From Phascolarctobacterium sp. (GTDB lineage Bacteria > Bacillota > Negativicutes > Acidaminococcales > Acidaminococcaceae), in contig JAGAPX010000015.1 in NCBI GenBank assembly GCA_017623055.1, positions 1 through 49,398 of the forward strand: a stretch of 49,398 nt of DNA. The letters are read 5' to 3'. Under the pieces are notes generated by a model. It saw nothing but the letters and a program-made list of their open reading frames with translations, made no database searches and was not told where the DNA came from. This document shows positions 16,276 to 25,598 of the stretch, one piece after another; positions within the stretch are counted from its first letter, which is position 1; every line of letters starts with the position of its first letter. The position numbers were made by a program, and so were the translations under genes.

Positions 16276-17412
16276 ATGAATTTTCAAGACCGCCGTGTAA
16301 AAATTTTAGTAGGGTTATGCGTACTGCTTTGCTTGGTAGTAGGCTACCGTATTTTTGATAATATCCAAAAAAATAAGGAGCGTGCTGCCAGAATCAACAA
16401 GGGCAGGGAAGTTGCAGTAGAAACTGCTTTGCCTAAGCGTGTTACCATTGTGCCGAAAATGATTTTCTCCGGCAGTCTTGACCCTGAATGGCAAGCAGAG
16501 GTTGCGCCTAAGGTTGATGGTCGCATTGAAAAAGTTTTCGTCAAAGAAGGCGACAAGGTTACCAAGGGACAAGTGCTAGCAACTTTGGAACAAGTAGACA
16601 TTGATGCAGAAGTTTTAAAGGCTCGCTCTGAATATGTGGAAGCTAAAACCAATTTGCGCAAAGCAGCTCGTGATTTGGAACGTTATGAAAAACTTTACCA
16701 AGCTGGCGCTGTTTCCGAGCAAACTGTTGACGACTACCGCTTTGCCCATGAAAATGCAGATGCTCAACTGAATGCAGCATTAGGTAACTTGCGTGGCAAG
16801 GAATCTTCTTTGAGCGGTACTAACATCGTTGCGCCCGCTGATGGCATTATTGCGAAACGTTACTTCCAAGAAGGTTACTATGCTAAGTCCGGCAACGTTC
16901 TTTTTGCTATTGCTGATATCAGCACCTTGAAAACCGTTATCAATATTCCCGAAGGTCAAATCGCAGGCGTAGCAGTTGGCAACGAAGCGAAGATTACTTT
17001 GCCTGCTTTTGAAAATCGTGAAATCATTGGCAAAATTACTAGCATTGCTCCTGTTGCTGATTTGCCTGCTCACACTTTCTCCACCGAAATTAGCGTGGAT
17101 AATCCTGAAGGCTTGCGTGCAGGCGTGTTCGCAACCGTAAAGCTTGTGGCTGAACCTCGCGACAACGTGCTGACCATTCCCATGCACGCCATCGTTATGC
17201 GTGACGACCAAAAAACCGTGTACGTTGTTGACGAAGAAAATAAAGTTAGCCGTCGCGTGCTTGCTGTTGGCTACTGCAACGAAGAGTATGCAGAAATTCT
17301 TAGCGGTTTGAAAGATGGCGAGGTTATTGTAACCAGAGGTCAAAACAAACTGCGTGAAGGCAGCAAAATTAAAGTTGATAAAGTAGAAAAAGAAGATAAG
17401 GCAGGAAAATAA
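16276..17412 (+). CDS. RND efflux periplasmic adaptor (membrane fusion protein)
   Basis: 378 residues. An N-terminal hydrophobic anchor (VGLCVLLCLVVGYRIF, residues 12-27) has no lipobox, so it is a membrane-anchored rather than lipid-anchored adaptor. It then shows the usual order: a lipoyl half-motif APKVDGRIEKVFVKEGDKVTKGQVLATL near residues 78-103, an alpha-helical hairpin (about 105-180), the second lipoyl half IVAPADGIIAKRYFQEGYYAKSG, a beta-barrel, and a membrane-proximal domain (VLTIPMHAIVMRDDQKTVYVV). It links the pump encoded 2 bp downstream to an outer-membrane channel, which must be encoded elsewhere. The ribosome site is GGGGGAA. Confidence 0.92.
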   Translation: MNFQDRRVKILVGLCVLLCLVVGYRIFDNIQKNKERAARINKGREVAVETALPKRVTIVPKMIFSGSLDPEWQAEVAPKVDGRIEKVFVKEGDKVTKGQVLATLEQVDIDAEVLKARSEYVEAKTNLRKAARDLERYEKLYQAGAVSEQTVDDYRFAHENADAQLNAALGNLRGKESSLSGTNIVAPADGIIAKRYFQEGYYAKSGNVLFAIADISTLKTVINIPEGQIAGVAVGNEAKITLPAFENREIIGKITSIAPVADLPAHTFSTEISVDNPEGLRAGVFATVKLVAEPRDNVLTIPMHAIVMRDDQKTVYVVDEENKVSRRVLAVGYCNEEYAEILSGLKDGEVIVTRGQNKLREGSKIKVDKVEKEDKAGK

Positions 17413-17414
17413 AC

Positions 17415-20400
17415 ATGATTGGTACATTTATACGTAGACCCGTATTTACTACCATGTTTGTTTTGATGCTGGTAGTATTCGGTATCCGCTGCTATCCAAA
17501 TATTGGTGTGGACTTAACACCTGACGTAGACTTGCCCTTGGTAAGTGTGCGTGTAACTTATGATGGTGCTTCCCCGCAAGAAATGGAAACACTTATTACT
17601 AAACCTATCGAGAACAGTGTCAGCCAAGTTGCTGGTATTAAAACACTTTCTTCCACAGTTCTCGAAGGCTATAGTGAAACCGTACTTGAATTTGAATTTG
17701 GCGTTGACCCACAAGATATGTCCTCTGAAGTACGTGAAAAGGTTGCCCGTGTACGTCGTCGTTTGCCTGACGATATTGACGAGCCCGTTGTACAAGCGGT
17801 AGACTTGGCGGCACGTCCGATTTTGATGTACACTTTCTCCTCCGAAGTAAGAAGCCGTAGTGAAATTCGCCGCTTCGTAGAAGACAGCTTGGTTGACGAG
17901 CTGTGTATGGTTGAAGGCGTTTCCGAAGTAAACGCATACGGTGCCAGCCAACGTGTTATCCGTTTGGTTGCCAAGCCGGAAAAATTAGCTGAATATAATA
18001 TTGCCTTCCAAACAATCTTCGATAAGATTAACGATGGAAACTATAATACTCCCGGTGGCAAGGTTAAAAACAATGATATGGAAATTACTGTCCGTACCAT
18101 TGGTAAGTATGAAAATATTGACGATGTAAAGAGCATCGTTGTAGCTAACAATAATGGTAGACCCGTCTACATTACTGACGTTGTTGACGTAATCGACGAT
18201 TGGGCAGATGAAGATACCTATGGTGCTACTAACGCTAAACCTTCCGTATTGGTTTTCGTGCGTAAGCAATCCAAGACCAACACCGTTGACGTAATTGACG
18301 GTGTTAAAGAAAGAATGGAAGAGCTGCAACAACGCGTCATTCCTCCTGATATTGAAATCAGTATCGTTCGTGACCAATCTACTTTTATTCGTGAAAACAT
18401 TGCTGACGTTTGGAACGCTATCCTTTTTGGTGGCTTCTTGGCACTTTTGATTACCTACTTGTTCCTGCGCGACTTCCGTGCGACCATCGTAGGCAGTCTT
18501 TGTATTCCTACTTCCATCGTGGCAACCTTCTTTATGATGAAGGTGCTGGACTTTACCTTCAATAATATGTCCTTGATGGCGTTGTCCCTTGCGGTAGGTA
18601 TTTTGATAGACGACGCGATTGTTGTTATCGAAAATATCTTCCGTCATATGGAAATGGGTAAATCTCCTCTCGTAGCAGCTCAACACGCTACTGAAGAACT
18701 TTCTCTTGCGATTTTGGCAACCTCTCTGTCCTTGATGGCAGTATTCGTGCCCGTAGGTAACATGGGTGAGGTAATTGGTCAGTACTTTAAGCAATTTGGT
18801 CTTTCCGTTGCCTTTGCAATTGCGTTCTCCACTTTGACCGCTTATTCCTTAACTCCAATGGTTTCTGCTTACTGGCTTAAACCTGCTGACGAAGAACAAG
18901 CTAAAAAAGAACGTAATAAGTATTTGCAAAAATTCTTGGATAAATTTGAAGCTGGCTTCCAATTTATCCGTAAGCTTTATGATGAAACTATGGTTGTGGT
19001 TATCCGCAATCCTAAAAAGGTTTTGCTGGGTGCTTTCTTGTCATTGTTCATTAACTTTGCATTGCTTCCCTTCGTAGGCATGGAGTTCCAACCCACTTAC
19101 GACTCCGGTGAGTTTACAGTAAGCTTTAAGGCTCCCATTGGTACTGGCTTGGATAAAACTGTTGAACTGGCGAAACCCATTCAAGATGAAATCATGAGCT
19201 ATCCGGAAGTTAAGGTTGTAGCACTGAACATTGGTGCTGCTCGTAACCCGGTAAACCAAGGCTCCTTTGAAATTCGCTTGCATCCTTCCAGTGAACGTGA
19301 CCGTACTATGATGGAAATCATGGACGAACTGCGTGTCTTTGTGCGTGGGGTAGAGGGCGTAAATGCCAACGTAGTATCCAACCAAGGTGGCGGTCGTGGT
19401 GACAGACGTCCCGTACAAGTTGGTTTGCGTGGTAATGACATTAAACAATTAAAAGCTTACGCTTTGGAATTGGCTGATAAAGTTCGTCAAGTTCCTGGTG
19501 CAACTGACGTAGATATTTCTGACTCTGATGACCAACCGGAAATCGTAATCAAGCTTGACCAAGCGCGTGCGAGCTCCTTGGGCTTGGATTCTACTTCTGT
19601 TGGTGAAGTCGTAGAAATGGCTTTTATGGGCAAATCTACTGGTAACAGTTACACCATTGGTGATAATGACTACGACATCATTCTGCAAATGCCTCACGAA
19701 TGGCGTACCAATATTAACGACGTAAGAAATCTGCGTATCTCTAATGATGATGGTCAGTTCATCCGCTTGGGTGACGTAGCAGACGTTGAATTGAGCAGTG
19801 GTCCGACTCGTATTGAACGTGAAGACAAGCGTCGTCAAATCGTAGTGTATGCTAACACCGTAGGTATTTCTCCCGGTGATTTGATTAAGGTTATTGAAGA
19901 ACAACTGCTTCCGGAAATGAACATGGAAGCTGGCTATAGCTATAAGATGGTAGGCCAAGCTGATATGATGGCACGTACCTTTAGAGAAATTCGCAACGCT
20001 ATTATTTTGGCGATTGTTGTAGTTTACATGGTACTGGCTGCTCAGTTCGAAAGCTTTGTTCAACCTTTGGTAATCATGACCTCTTTGCCCTTCGCAATCA
20101 TCGGTGCAATCTTAGGTCTTTTGGTTGCAGGTCAAACTGCCAACATGATGAGTATGATTGGTTTGACCATGCTCTTGGGCTTGGTAACTAAGAATGCGAT
20201 CCTTCTGGTTGACTACGCAAACCAAGCTCGTGAAGAGGGCGTGCCTTTGCGTCAAGCAGTTCTTGATGCTTGTTCCCTGCGCTTGCGTCCTATCTTTATG
20301 ACCACCTTGTCCACTATTTTGGCAATGCTTCCCATTGCTTTTGGTATCGGTGAAGGTGCGGAACTGCGTCAATCCATGGGCGTAGTATTGGTAGGCGGTC

Positions 20401-20498
20401 TGTTTACCTCTACTATTTTGACCTTGCTGGTTATTCCCAACATCTACATTCTCTTTGAAGAATGGAAAGAAAAACATAATGCAGGAAAAACCGCTTAA
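17415..20498 (+). CDS. RND (HAE1-type) multidrug efflux permease
   Basis: 1027 residues, the standard AcrB/MdtB-type length. It starts FIRRPVFTTMF, as pump proteins of this group do, followed by TM1, a large periplasmic loop with EKVARVRRRLPDDIDEPVV, and the TM4 proton-relay pair in VGILIDDAIVVIENIFRHME (near residue 400). A second loop follows (GMEFQPTYDSGEF) and a second membrane half ending with the GLTMLLGLVTKNAILLVDYA motif. It uses the proton gradient to export hydrophobic or amphiphilic compounds across the outer membrane. Substrates cannot be told from sequence. Presence of this pump is one of the strongest signs of an outer membrane. No regulator or TolC gene adjoins. Confidence 0.95.
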   Translation: MIGTFIRRPVFTTMFVLMLVVFGIRCYPNIGVDLTPDVDLPLVSVRVTYDGASPQEMETLITKPIENSVSQVAGIKTLSSTVLEGYSETVLEFEFGVDPQDMSSEVREKVARVRRRLPDDIDEPVVQAVDLAARPILMYTFSSEVRSRSEIRRFVEDSLVDELCMVEGVSEVNAYGASQRVIRLVAKPEKLAEYNIAFQTIFDKINDGNYNTPGGKVKNNDMEITVRTIGKYENIDDVKSIVVANNNGRPVYITDVVDVIDDWADEDTYGATNAKPSVLVFVRKQSKTNTVDVIDGVKERMEELQQRVIPPDIEISIVRDQSTFIRENIADVWNAILFGGFLALLITYLFLRDFRATIVGSLCIPTSIVATFFMMKVLDFTFNNMSLMALSLAVGILIDDAIVVIENIFRHMEMGKSPLVAAQHATEELSLAILATSLSLMAVFVPVGNMGEVIGQYFKQFGLSVAFAIAFSTLTAYSLTPMVSAYWLKPADEEQAKKERNKYLQKFLDKFEAGFQFIRKLYDETMVVVIRNPKKVLLGAFLSLFINFALLPFVGMEFQPTYDSGEFTVSFKAPIGTGLDKTVELAKPIQDEIMSYPEVKVVALNIGAARNPVNQGSFEIRLHPSSERDRTMMEIMDELRVFVRGVEGVNANVVSNQGGGRGDRRPVQVGLRGNDIKQLKAYALELADKVRQVPGATDVDISDSDDQPEIVIKLDQARASSLGLDSTSVGEVVEMAFMGKSTGNSYTIGDNDYDIILQMPHEWRTNINDVRNLRISNDDGQFIRLGDVADVELSSGPTRIEREDKRRQIVVYANTVGISPGDLIKVIEEQLLPEMNMEAGYSYKMVGQADMMARTFREIRNAIILAIVVVYMVLAAQFESFVQPLVIMTSLPFAIIGAILGLLVAGQTANMMSMIGLTMLLGLVTKNAILLVDYANQAREEGVPLRQAVLDACSLRLRPIFMTTLSTILAMLPIAFGIGEGAELRQSMGVVLVGGLFTSTILTLLVIPNIYILFEEWKEKHNAGKTA

Positions 20499-20543
20499 GA
20501 AAGCGAATACTAACACAATGCTTTTGAGCGGAGGATTACACCT

Positions 20544-21302
20544 GTGACTTTACAAGATGATAAAATTTTAGAAATTATAAATAAGTTTAAGAATCAAGAG
20601 CTGCCCGAAGAGGCAGCTCTTGCTCAAATTAAGAGTTTGCAGTACACTGACTTGGGTTTTGCCAAATTGGATAACAATCGTGCGGAACGACAAGGATTCC
20701 CAGAAGTTATCTACTGCGCCGGTAAAACTCCGGAGCAATGTGCAGAGATTATGTACGCGTTAAGTTTGAACAATGCCAACGTACTTGCAACTCGTGCAGA
20801 TAAAAATGTATATGAAGCTATCAAGGCTAAAGTTCAAGACGTGCGCTATCACGAAGAGGCGCGCGTTGTTGTGCTTGAAAGAAAGCCTTTGCCAAAAGAT
20901 GAGGAACGTGTTATAACAATCGTTACTGCTGGGACTAGCGATATTCCTGTAGCGGCAGAAGCTGCTGTAACCGCAGAGATTATGGGTAACAAGGTGAACT
21001 GCGTTTATGACGTAGGTGTTGCTGGTATTCATCGTCTTTTTGCTCAGCTGGAAGTTATCCGTGCTGCAAACGTACTTATTGTCGTTGCCGGAATGGAAGG
21101 AGCTTTGGCTAGCGTTGTTGGCGGTTTGGTGAACAAGCCAGTTGTGGCAGTGCCTACCAGCGTAGGCTATGGTGCAAACTTCGGCGGTCTATCCGCACTT
21201 TTGGGTATGCTCAACAGTTGCAGTGCGGGGGTAGCCGTAGTAAATATTGATAATGGTTTTGGTGCAGGACGTTTGGCAAGCATCATTAACCATATGAGGT
21301 AA
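20544..21302 (+). CDS. larB: Nickel-pincer cofactor biosynthesis protein LarB
   Basis: 252 residues, starting at a GTG behind GCGGAGGA. LarB carboxylates and hydrolyses the pyridinium ring of nicotinic acid adenine dinucleotide in the first step of nickel-pincer nucleotide synthesis. The C-terminal half is PurE-like: VTAGTSDIPVAAEAAVTAEIMG (around residue 128), DVGVAGIHRLF, VAGMEGALASVVGGLVNKPVVAVPTSVGYG and GLSALLGMLNSC. The N-terminal half has the family YCAGKTPEQCAEIM segment. larC follows 5 bp downstream. Neither larE nor the lactate racemase larA lies in the window. Confidence 0.95.
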   Translation: MTLQDDKILEIINKFKNQELPEEAALAQIKSLQYTDLGFAKLDNNRAERQGFPEVIYCAGKTPEQCAEIMYALSLNNANVLATRADKNVYEAIKAKVQDVRYHEEARVVVLERKPLPKDEERVITIVTAGTSDIPVAAEAAVTAEIMGNKVNCVYDVGVAGIHRLFAQLEVIRAANVLIVVAGMEGALASVVGGLVNKPVVAVPTSVGYGANFGGLSALLGMLNSCSAGVAVVNIDNGFGAGRLASIINHMR

Positions 21303-21307
21303 ATATA

Positions 21308-22669
21308 ATGAAGGCAATTTATTTAGAAACTTTTGCCGGCATCAGCGGTAATATGCTTTTAGGAGCATTGCTTGATGCAGGCTTTCCTATAGACGTTTTA
21401 AAAAGTGAATTGGAAAAATTAAACTTGGGTGAGTATGAGCTGGTGCATCAAAGAGCTAACAAGCTTGGCATTGATGCGCAATATTTTAATGTGCTTTTGC
21501 CTCACGGTCACGAGCATAGCCATAACCACGAGCATACTCACGAAGAACATACTCACACTCACGAGGCGCATTTCCATTGTCAGGAGTACGCTCATACTTA
21601 TGACCCTGCTTCTCACCACGAAGAACATCACCACCACGAACATGGTTATCACCATCACGAACACGAGCATCACGAATTGCCTCATACTCACCATCATCAT
21701 GAGCACCGTAATCTGGCAGATGTCATGAGTATTATTGACGCTTCCTCCTTGTCCCAAAGCATTAAGGATAAGGCAAGGGAAGTTTTCACTGCCATTGCCA
21801 TTGCGGAAGCAAAGGTACATGGTAAAGCGGTAGAGGAGGTTCACTTCCACGAAGTTGGTGCCATTGATACCATTATAGATATCGTTGGCTGTCTTTTGGG
21901 CTTGGAATATTTAGGCATTGAAAAAGTTTATGTGGGCAAGATTACTACTGGTCACGGCTTTGTAAAATGTGCTCACGGTTTAATGCCTGTACCTGCTCCC
22001 GCAACTGCAGAGCTTTTGCAGGGCTTGCCCCAAGAAAAGGGCAGGGTTGCCAAAGAGCTGACTACTCCTACCGGTGCGGCACTTGCCAAAGTTTTAGGCG
22101 AGACCGCTTTGGAATTGCCTGCTAACTTTACCTGCGAAAAGATTGCTTACGGTGCAGGAACCTGGGAACTGGAAATCCCCAATGTTTTGCGTGTGCACGT
22201 AGGTACTATTGCTGACGAAAAGAGCAGTGGAATTTTAGAAGTAGCTTGTAATATTGACGATATGAGTGGCGAAGTTTTCGCCTATGTTATAGAAAGATTG
22301 CTTTTAGCAGGTGCGCTTGATGCGTGGGCTGAACCCATCGTTATGAAAAAGGGTAGACCCGCTTATAAATTAGTGTTCCTTGTTGTGGAAAGTAAGCTGA
22401 CAGAATTGCTTGATGTGGTTTTTGAGGAAACTACTACTTTGGGCGTGCGTTATCACCAGGTTGAACGCACTGTCTTAGAGCGTAGAAGTGCAGTCGTTGC
22501 AACTCCTTATGGCTCCGTGGCTGTGAAGTACGGTTTGTGCAATGGTGCTGTGGTAAATATTGCACCGGAATTTGAAAGCTGCAAGGAGATTGCTGCCAGC
22601 GCCAAGGTTTCTTTGAAGAAGGCAATGCAATATGCTCAAATTGCCGCTGAGGAATTGTTGAATGAGTAA
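21308..22669 (+). CDS. larC: Nickel-pincer cofactor nickel insertase LarC, with His-rich insert
   Basis: 453 residues in one uninterrupted frame; in Lactiplantibacillus plantarum larC needs a ribosomal frameshift, which is not needed here. Typical parts are LETFAGISGNMLLGALLDAGF at the N-terminus, EVHFHEVGAIDTIIDIVG (near residue 177), the C-terminal ACNIDDMSGEVFAYVIERL (near 315) and PIVMKKGRPAYKL. Residues 66-133 form an insert with 32 histidines among 68 residues, mostly HxH and HHHH runs with Glu and Thr, presumably for binding or storing nickel. LarC uses CTP to insert nickel into the pincer nucleotide. It overlaps rnhC by 8 bp. Confidence 0.95.
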   Translation: MKAIYLETFAGISGNMLLGALLDAGFPIDVLKSELEKLNLGEYELVHQRANKLGIDAQYFNVLLPHGHEHSHNHEHTHEEHTHTHEAHFHCQEYAHTYDPASHHEEHHHHEHGYHHHEHEHHELPHTHHHHEHRNLADVMSIIDASSLSQSIKDKAREVFTAIAIAEAKVHGKAVEEVHFHEVGAIDTIIDIVGCLLGLEYLGIEKVYVGKITTGHGFVKCAHGLMPVPAPATAELLQGLPQEKGRVAKELTTPTGAALAKVLGETALELPANFTCEKIAYGAGTWELEIPNVLRVHVGTIADEKSSGILEVACNIDDMSGEVFAYVIERLLLAGALDAWAEPIVMKKGRPAYKLVFLVVESKLTELLDVVFEETTTLGVRYHQVERTVLERRSAVVATPYGSVAVKYGLCNGAVVNIAPEFESCKEIAASAKVSLKKAMQYAQIAAEELLNE

Positions 22670-23573
22670 TGATTTTACTGCTTATTTGGCAGAGCTTAGA
22701 GAAAAACTTAACAGTGTCGCTTCCGTAAGTGAAGAAAAAGATATTGCCTACGGTCATCAGTTTAAGATAGTGCGTGGCAGTGAAAAAGCTGTGCTTACTG
22801 CGTACGACGGCAAAAAGGGTAGACGTTTAGTGTGGGGCGGTGCGGAAAGTCCGTTACGCTCTGAACTACAGGCGGTGGTAGAAGGTAAGCCCGTATCCTT
22901 ACTTGCTCAAGATGTTCCTGCTTTGCAGGGTATGTGGGCAGGTAGTGACGAATCTGGTAAGGGTGACTTCTTCGGACCTTTAGTTGTAGCCGCTGTCATA
23001 GTAGATGAAACTACTGCTGAAAAATTAAAGCAGGCTGGCGTAAAGGATTGCAAGCTGCTCAGTGATAAAAAGATTTTGCAGTTGGAAGATGTTATTAAAG
23101 AAAGTGTAGTTGACTGTGCTGTTTTGGAATTAAAGCCACACATTTATAATATGCGTTATGAACAGGTAAAGGCTGAGGGGGACAACCTTAATCAGCTTTT
23201 GGGGTATGGTCACGTGGCGGCGCTTAGTCAAGTGCTTGCTAAACATGGCGAGTGCAAGGGTGCGCTTATTGACCAGTTCACCAAGAGCAATGCAGTTTTG
23301 AAAAGCTTGCAGGCGAAGTTTCCCACCATGACATTTAAGCAGCAGCCTAAAGCAGAAAGCGACCTTGCCGTTGCAGCTGCTTCTGTTTTGGCGCGGGCAA
23401 GGTTCTTGCGTAGCATGGACGAGCTGGCACTTTTATCAGGAGAAGAGGAGCTTCCCAAAGGTGGGGGCGAGCTGGCGACGGAATGCGCGAAGCGGATTGC
23501 GGAGCGTTTGGGGAAAGAGGCTCTTCGTAAATTTGTTAAAATGCATTTTGCCAATTATGCAAAATTGCCATAA
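22662..23573 (+). CDS. rnhC: Ribonuclease HIII
   Basis: 303 residues. An N-terminal TBP-like substrate-binding domain (residues 1-85) precedes the catalytic domain that opens with AGSDESGKGDFFGPLVVAAV (acidic residues Asp94 and Glu95 by this count). The other conserved segments KDCKLLSDKKI, LIDQFTK and AESDLAVAAASVLARA are present. RNase HIII removes RNA from RNA-DNA hybrids; the G-K-G context is that of HIII rather than HII. The last three codons and the stop fall inside the left arm of a 123-bp inverted repeat, so the native C-terminus may have been changed by that element. Confidence 0.95.
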   Translation: MSNDFTAYLAELREKLNSVASVSEEKDIAYGHQFKIVRGSEKAVLTAYDGKKGRRLVWGGAESPLRSELQAVVEGKPVSLLAQDVPALQGMWAGSDESGKGDFFGPLVVAAVIVDETTAEKLKQAGVKDCKLLSDKKILQLEDVIKESVVDCAVLELKPHIYNMRYEQVKAEGDNLNQLLGYGHVAALSQVLAKHGECKGALIDQFTKSNAVLKSLQAKFPTMTFKQQPKAESDLAVAAASVLARARFLRSMDELALLSGEEELPKGGGELATECAKRIAERLGKEALRKFVKMHFANYAKLP

Positions 23574-23682
23574 GCACCGTTATGCTGTGTCACAGCTTGC
23601 TTACTTGCTCGACGTACGCCAAGTACGCCATCGCGGCATAAGCATCGCTGTTCCTTGCCTTCCGGTACTTCTAACAATTTTG
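23560..23682. repeat. 123-bp imperfect palindromic element at the end of rnhC
   Basis: The outer 20 bases (23560-23579) match the reverse complement of the last 20 (23663-23682) at 16 of 20 positions, opening with eight identical bases. Further inside, 23592-23602 pairs with 23640-23651 (one-base gap), and the centre contains CGTAC-GCCAA-GTACG. The whole element can fold into one long arm. It includes the rnhC stop and fills almost the whole gap to the next gene. It looks like a dispersed palindromic or MITE-like unit; no second copy was found in the window. Confidence 0.6.
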
Positions 23683-23694
23683 AAGGAATATATT

Positions 23695-24549
23695 ATGGGG
23701 AAAAAAATAATCGTAAACGCCGACGACTTCGGCTTACATACAGAAATAAATAAAGGCATCATCAAAGGCTATCAGGAGGGCTTCATTACAAGCACCTCCT
23801 TAATGTGCAGCGCGCCTGCCTTTGAGGATGCAGTTGCCTTGGCACGTCAGAACGATAGGTTAGGGATTGGTATTCACTTGACCTTGGTTGGAAGCGTGCC
23901 TTCCGTTTTGTCTAAAGAAAAGATTACTAGTTTGGTTGATGAAAATGGATTATTTCCAGAAAATTACGTAGTTTTTGCCAAAAAGTTTTACACAGGTCAA
24001 ATAAAAATGGTACAATTAGAGTCAGAACTGCGTGCCCAAATCGAAAAGGCTTTGGCGACAGGTCTAAATGTTACTCACGTGGACAGTCATCAGCATACTC
24101 ATGTGCTTCCCGGTATGACGGGTTTAGTTGTGAAGCTGTGCAAGGAGTATAAAATAAAAAACATTCGCATTCCGCAAGAGGGGTATTTCTTTAGCGGAGG
24201 CTTTGCAGGCGGGCTTGGACGCAAAATTGGACGTGCAGGCTTGTCTTTCTGTGCCTGCTTGGCAAGGACGCAGGCGAAAAGTGCAGGACTTACTTATCCA
24301 GATAGCTTTTTTGGAATGTTGGCAGGCGGTAATTTAAATGAAGAGCTTGTTGGCAATATCCTTACTGCTTTGCCTGAGGGCGTTAGTGAAATTATGACTC
24401 ACCCAGGTTTGAACAAGCAGGAGCTGGATAAACATTTTACTTGGAATTATCACTGGGAGGACGAGCTAGGTGCTTTCCTCTCTGAAAAAAATAAAAATCT
24501 TTTGGAGCAACGCAAGATTGCTCTAATAAATTTTGGTGGTCTTAAATAG
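23695..24549 (+). CDS. ChbG/HpnK-family (YdjC) carbohydrate deacetylase
   Basis: 284 residues from the ATG at 23695, behind GAAGGA. The frame stays open far upstream, but that part only reads through rnhC and the palindromic element. Metal-site motifs are VNADDFG (residues 6-12), GIHLTLVG near residue 60, THVDSHQHTHVLPGM near residue 126, and a C-terminal IMTHPG. Family members remove acetyl groups from N-acetylated sugars or sugar-lipids (chitobiose in ChbG, acetylglucosaminyl-hopanoid in HpnK). Here it abuts a flippase-like protein and a GT39 transferase, so a lipid-linked sugar is the more likely substrate (inference). Confidence 0.88.
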   Translation: MGKKIIVNADDFGLHTEINKGIIKGYQEGFITSTSLMCSAPAFEDAVALARQNDRLGIGIHLTLVGSVPSVLSKEKITSLVDENGLFPENYVVFAKKFYTGQIKMVQLESELRAQIEKALATGLNVTHVDSHQHTHVLPGMTGLVVKLCKEYKIKNIRIPQEGYFFSGGFAGGLGRKIGRAGLSFCACLARTQAKSAGLTYPDSFFGMLAGGNLNEELVGNILTALPEGVSEIMTHPGLNKQELDKHFTWNYHWEDELGAFLSEKNKNLLEQRKIALINFGGLK

Positions 24550-25557
24550 ATGTCAGAAAAACTGATGAAGCGCTTGACGATATTATTTGCCTGCGTGGTG
24601 ATGATATCCGTAGCGGTAATTTATTTTACATTTGATATAAGGGCGTTGGAATATCTGACCATGTTCGAGCCTAAGTGCATTTTGCTGGCGTTAAGCTGCC
24701 TTGCCGTAGGCTTGTTCTTTGACGGCTTACGTCTTATTACCTTGGCAGATGTTACGGGTGCGAAGCTTACCTTGAAGCAAGTGGTGAACGTTGTTTTGAG
24801 TAACTATTTCTTGGCATTGGTAACTCCCGGTGCCAGTGGTGGTGCCATTGCGCAAATTATGTTTATGCGTAAGGCAGGCGTTCCTGTTGCTAAAGCTACG
24901 GTAGTAGTTTTGGTGCGTACCATTATGTCCATTTTCTTCCTTATCTTGTTGGTACCTGTTGTGCTTCACAGTGACAGCGATATTGGCGAATGGATGCCTG
25001 CTTCCGTCATTACAGCTGTGTCCTTGATTTTTACTTCTCTACCCGTTGTAGCCTTTTTCTTGATGCGTACTACTTATCCGGAAAAATGGTTGGATAAACT
25101 GACTAAGAAGTTCTCCTATACAACGCGCCAAAACTGCTTCATTTGGTACGAAGAGTTTAAAAATGCATTTAAGATTATGGCGCAGCATCCCTTAAAAGTG
25201 TTTAGAGCCTTTATTGAGTCCGGCTTGAGTTTGTTAGGCATTTATGCTACTGTTCCTGCCTTTTTCACAGGCTTGGGAGATTTTAGTTTTGACTTGTTCC
25301 AAGTTATGGGTAGAATGATTCTCTTGAACTTGGTATTATATTTCTCTCCCACTCCCGGTGGTAGCGGGGTGGCAGAGGTGGGCTTCGTTGCTCTTTTCTC
25401 CAACATTCTGCCTGATGGTACTGTTGGTATTATGGCTGTACTGTGGCGCTTTGCCGCAGAATACTTACCCTTCTTATTAGGTGCTACTGTTTCTATTCGT
25501 GCCTTTGGTGCTGATGTAATGAATATGGCAAGTATCAGTAGTGGTAAGAAAAAATGA
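24550..25557 (+). CDS. UPF0104 / lysylphosphatidylglycerol-synthase-type transmembrane protein
   Basis: 335 residues, with about eight hydrophobic segments and no soluble catalytic domain. Family signatures are YFLALVTPGASGGAIAQIMFMRKAGV (around residue 92) and YFSPTPGGSGVAEVGFVALF near residue 262. These are the paired helical elements seen in the YbhN/AglD group and in the membrane part of MprF, which flips lipids. The start ATG directly follows the previous stop (TAGATG), so the two genes are coupled. It may move or bind a lipid intermediate shared with its neighbours. Confidence 0.88.
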   Translation: MSEKLMKRLTILFACVVMISVAVIYFTFDIRALEYLTMFEPKCILLALSCLAVGLFFDGLRLITLADVTGAKLTLKQVVNVVLSNYFLALVTPGASGGAIAQIMFMRKAGVPVAKATVVVLVRTIMSIFFLILLVPVVLHSDSDIGEWMPASVITAVSLIFTSLPVVAFFLMRTTYPEKWLDKLTKKFSYTTRQNCFIWYEEFKNAFKIMAQHPLKVFRAFIESGLSLLGIYATVPAFFTGLGDFSFDLFQVMGRMILLNLVLYFSPTPGGSGVAEVGFVALFSNILPDGTVGIMAVLWRFAAEYLPFLLGATVSIRAFGADVMNMASISSGKKK

Positions 25558-25598
25558 CGTGCTTTCATTAGAATTATTTAGGTGTTAGAGGTTATGTG

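Noticed and set aside
21503-21706. His-codon tract in larC as a DNA repeat or CRISPR-like array
   Set aside because: The repetition reflects HxH coding within a continuous larC frame; units are irregular and without spacers.
23365-23694. Long N-terminal extension of the ChbG/HpnK gene
   Set aside because: The upstream open part overlaps rnhC and the palindromic element; the ATG at 23695 has a ribosome site and begins exactly at the family N-terminus.
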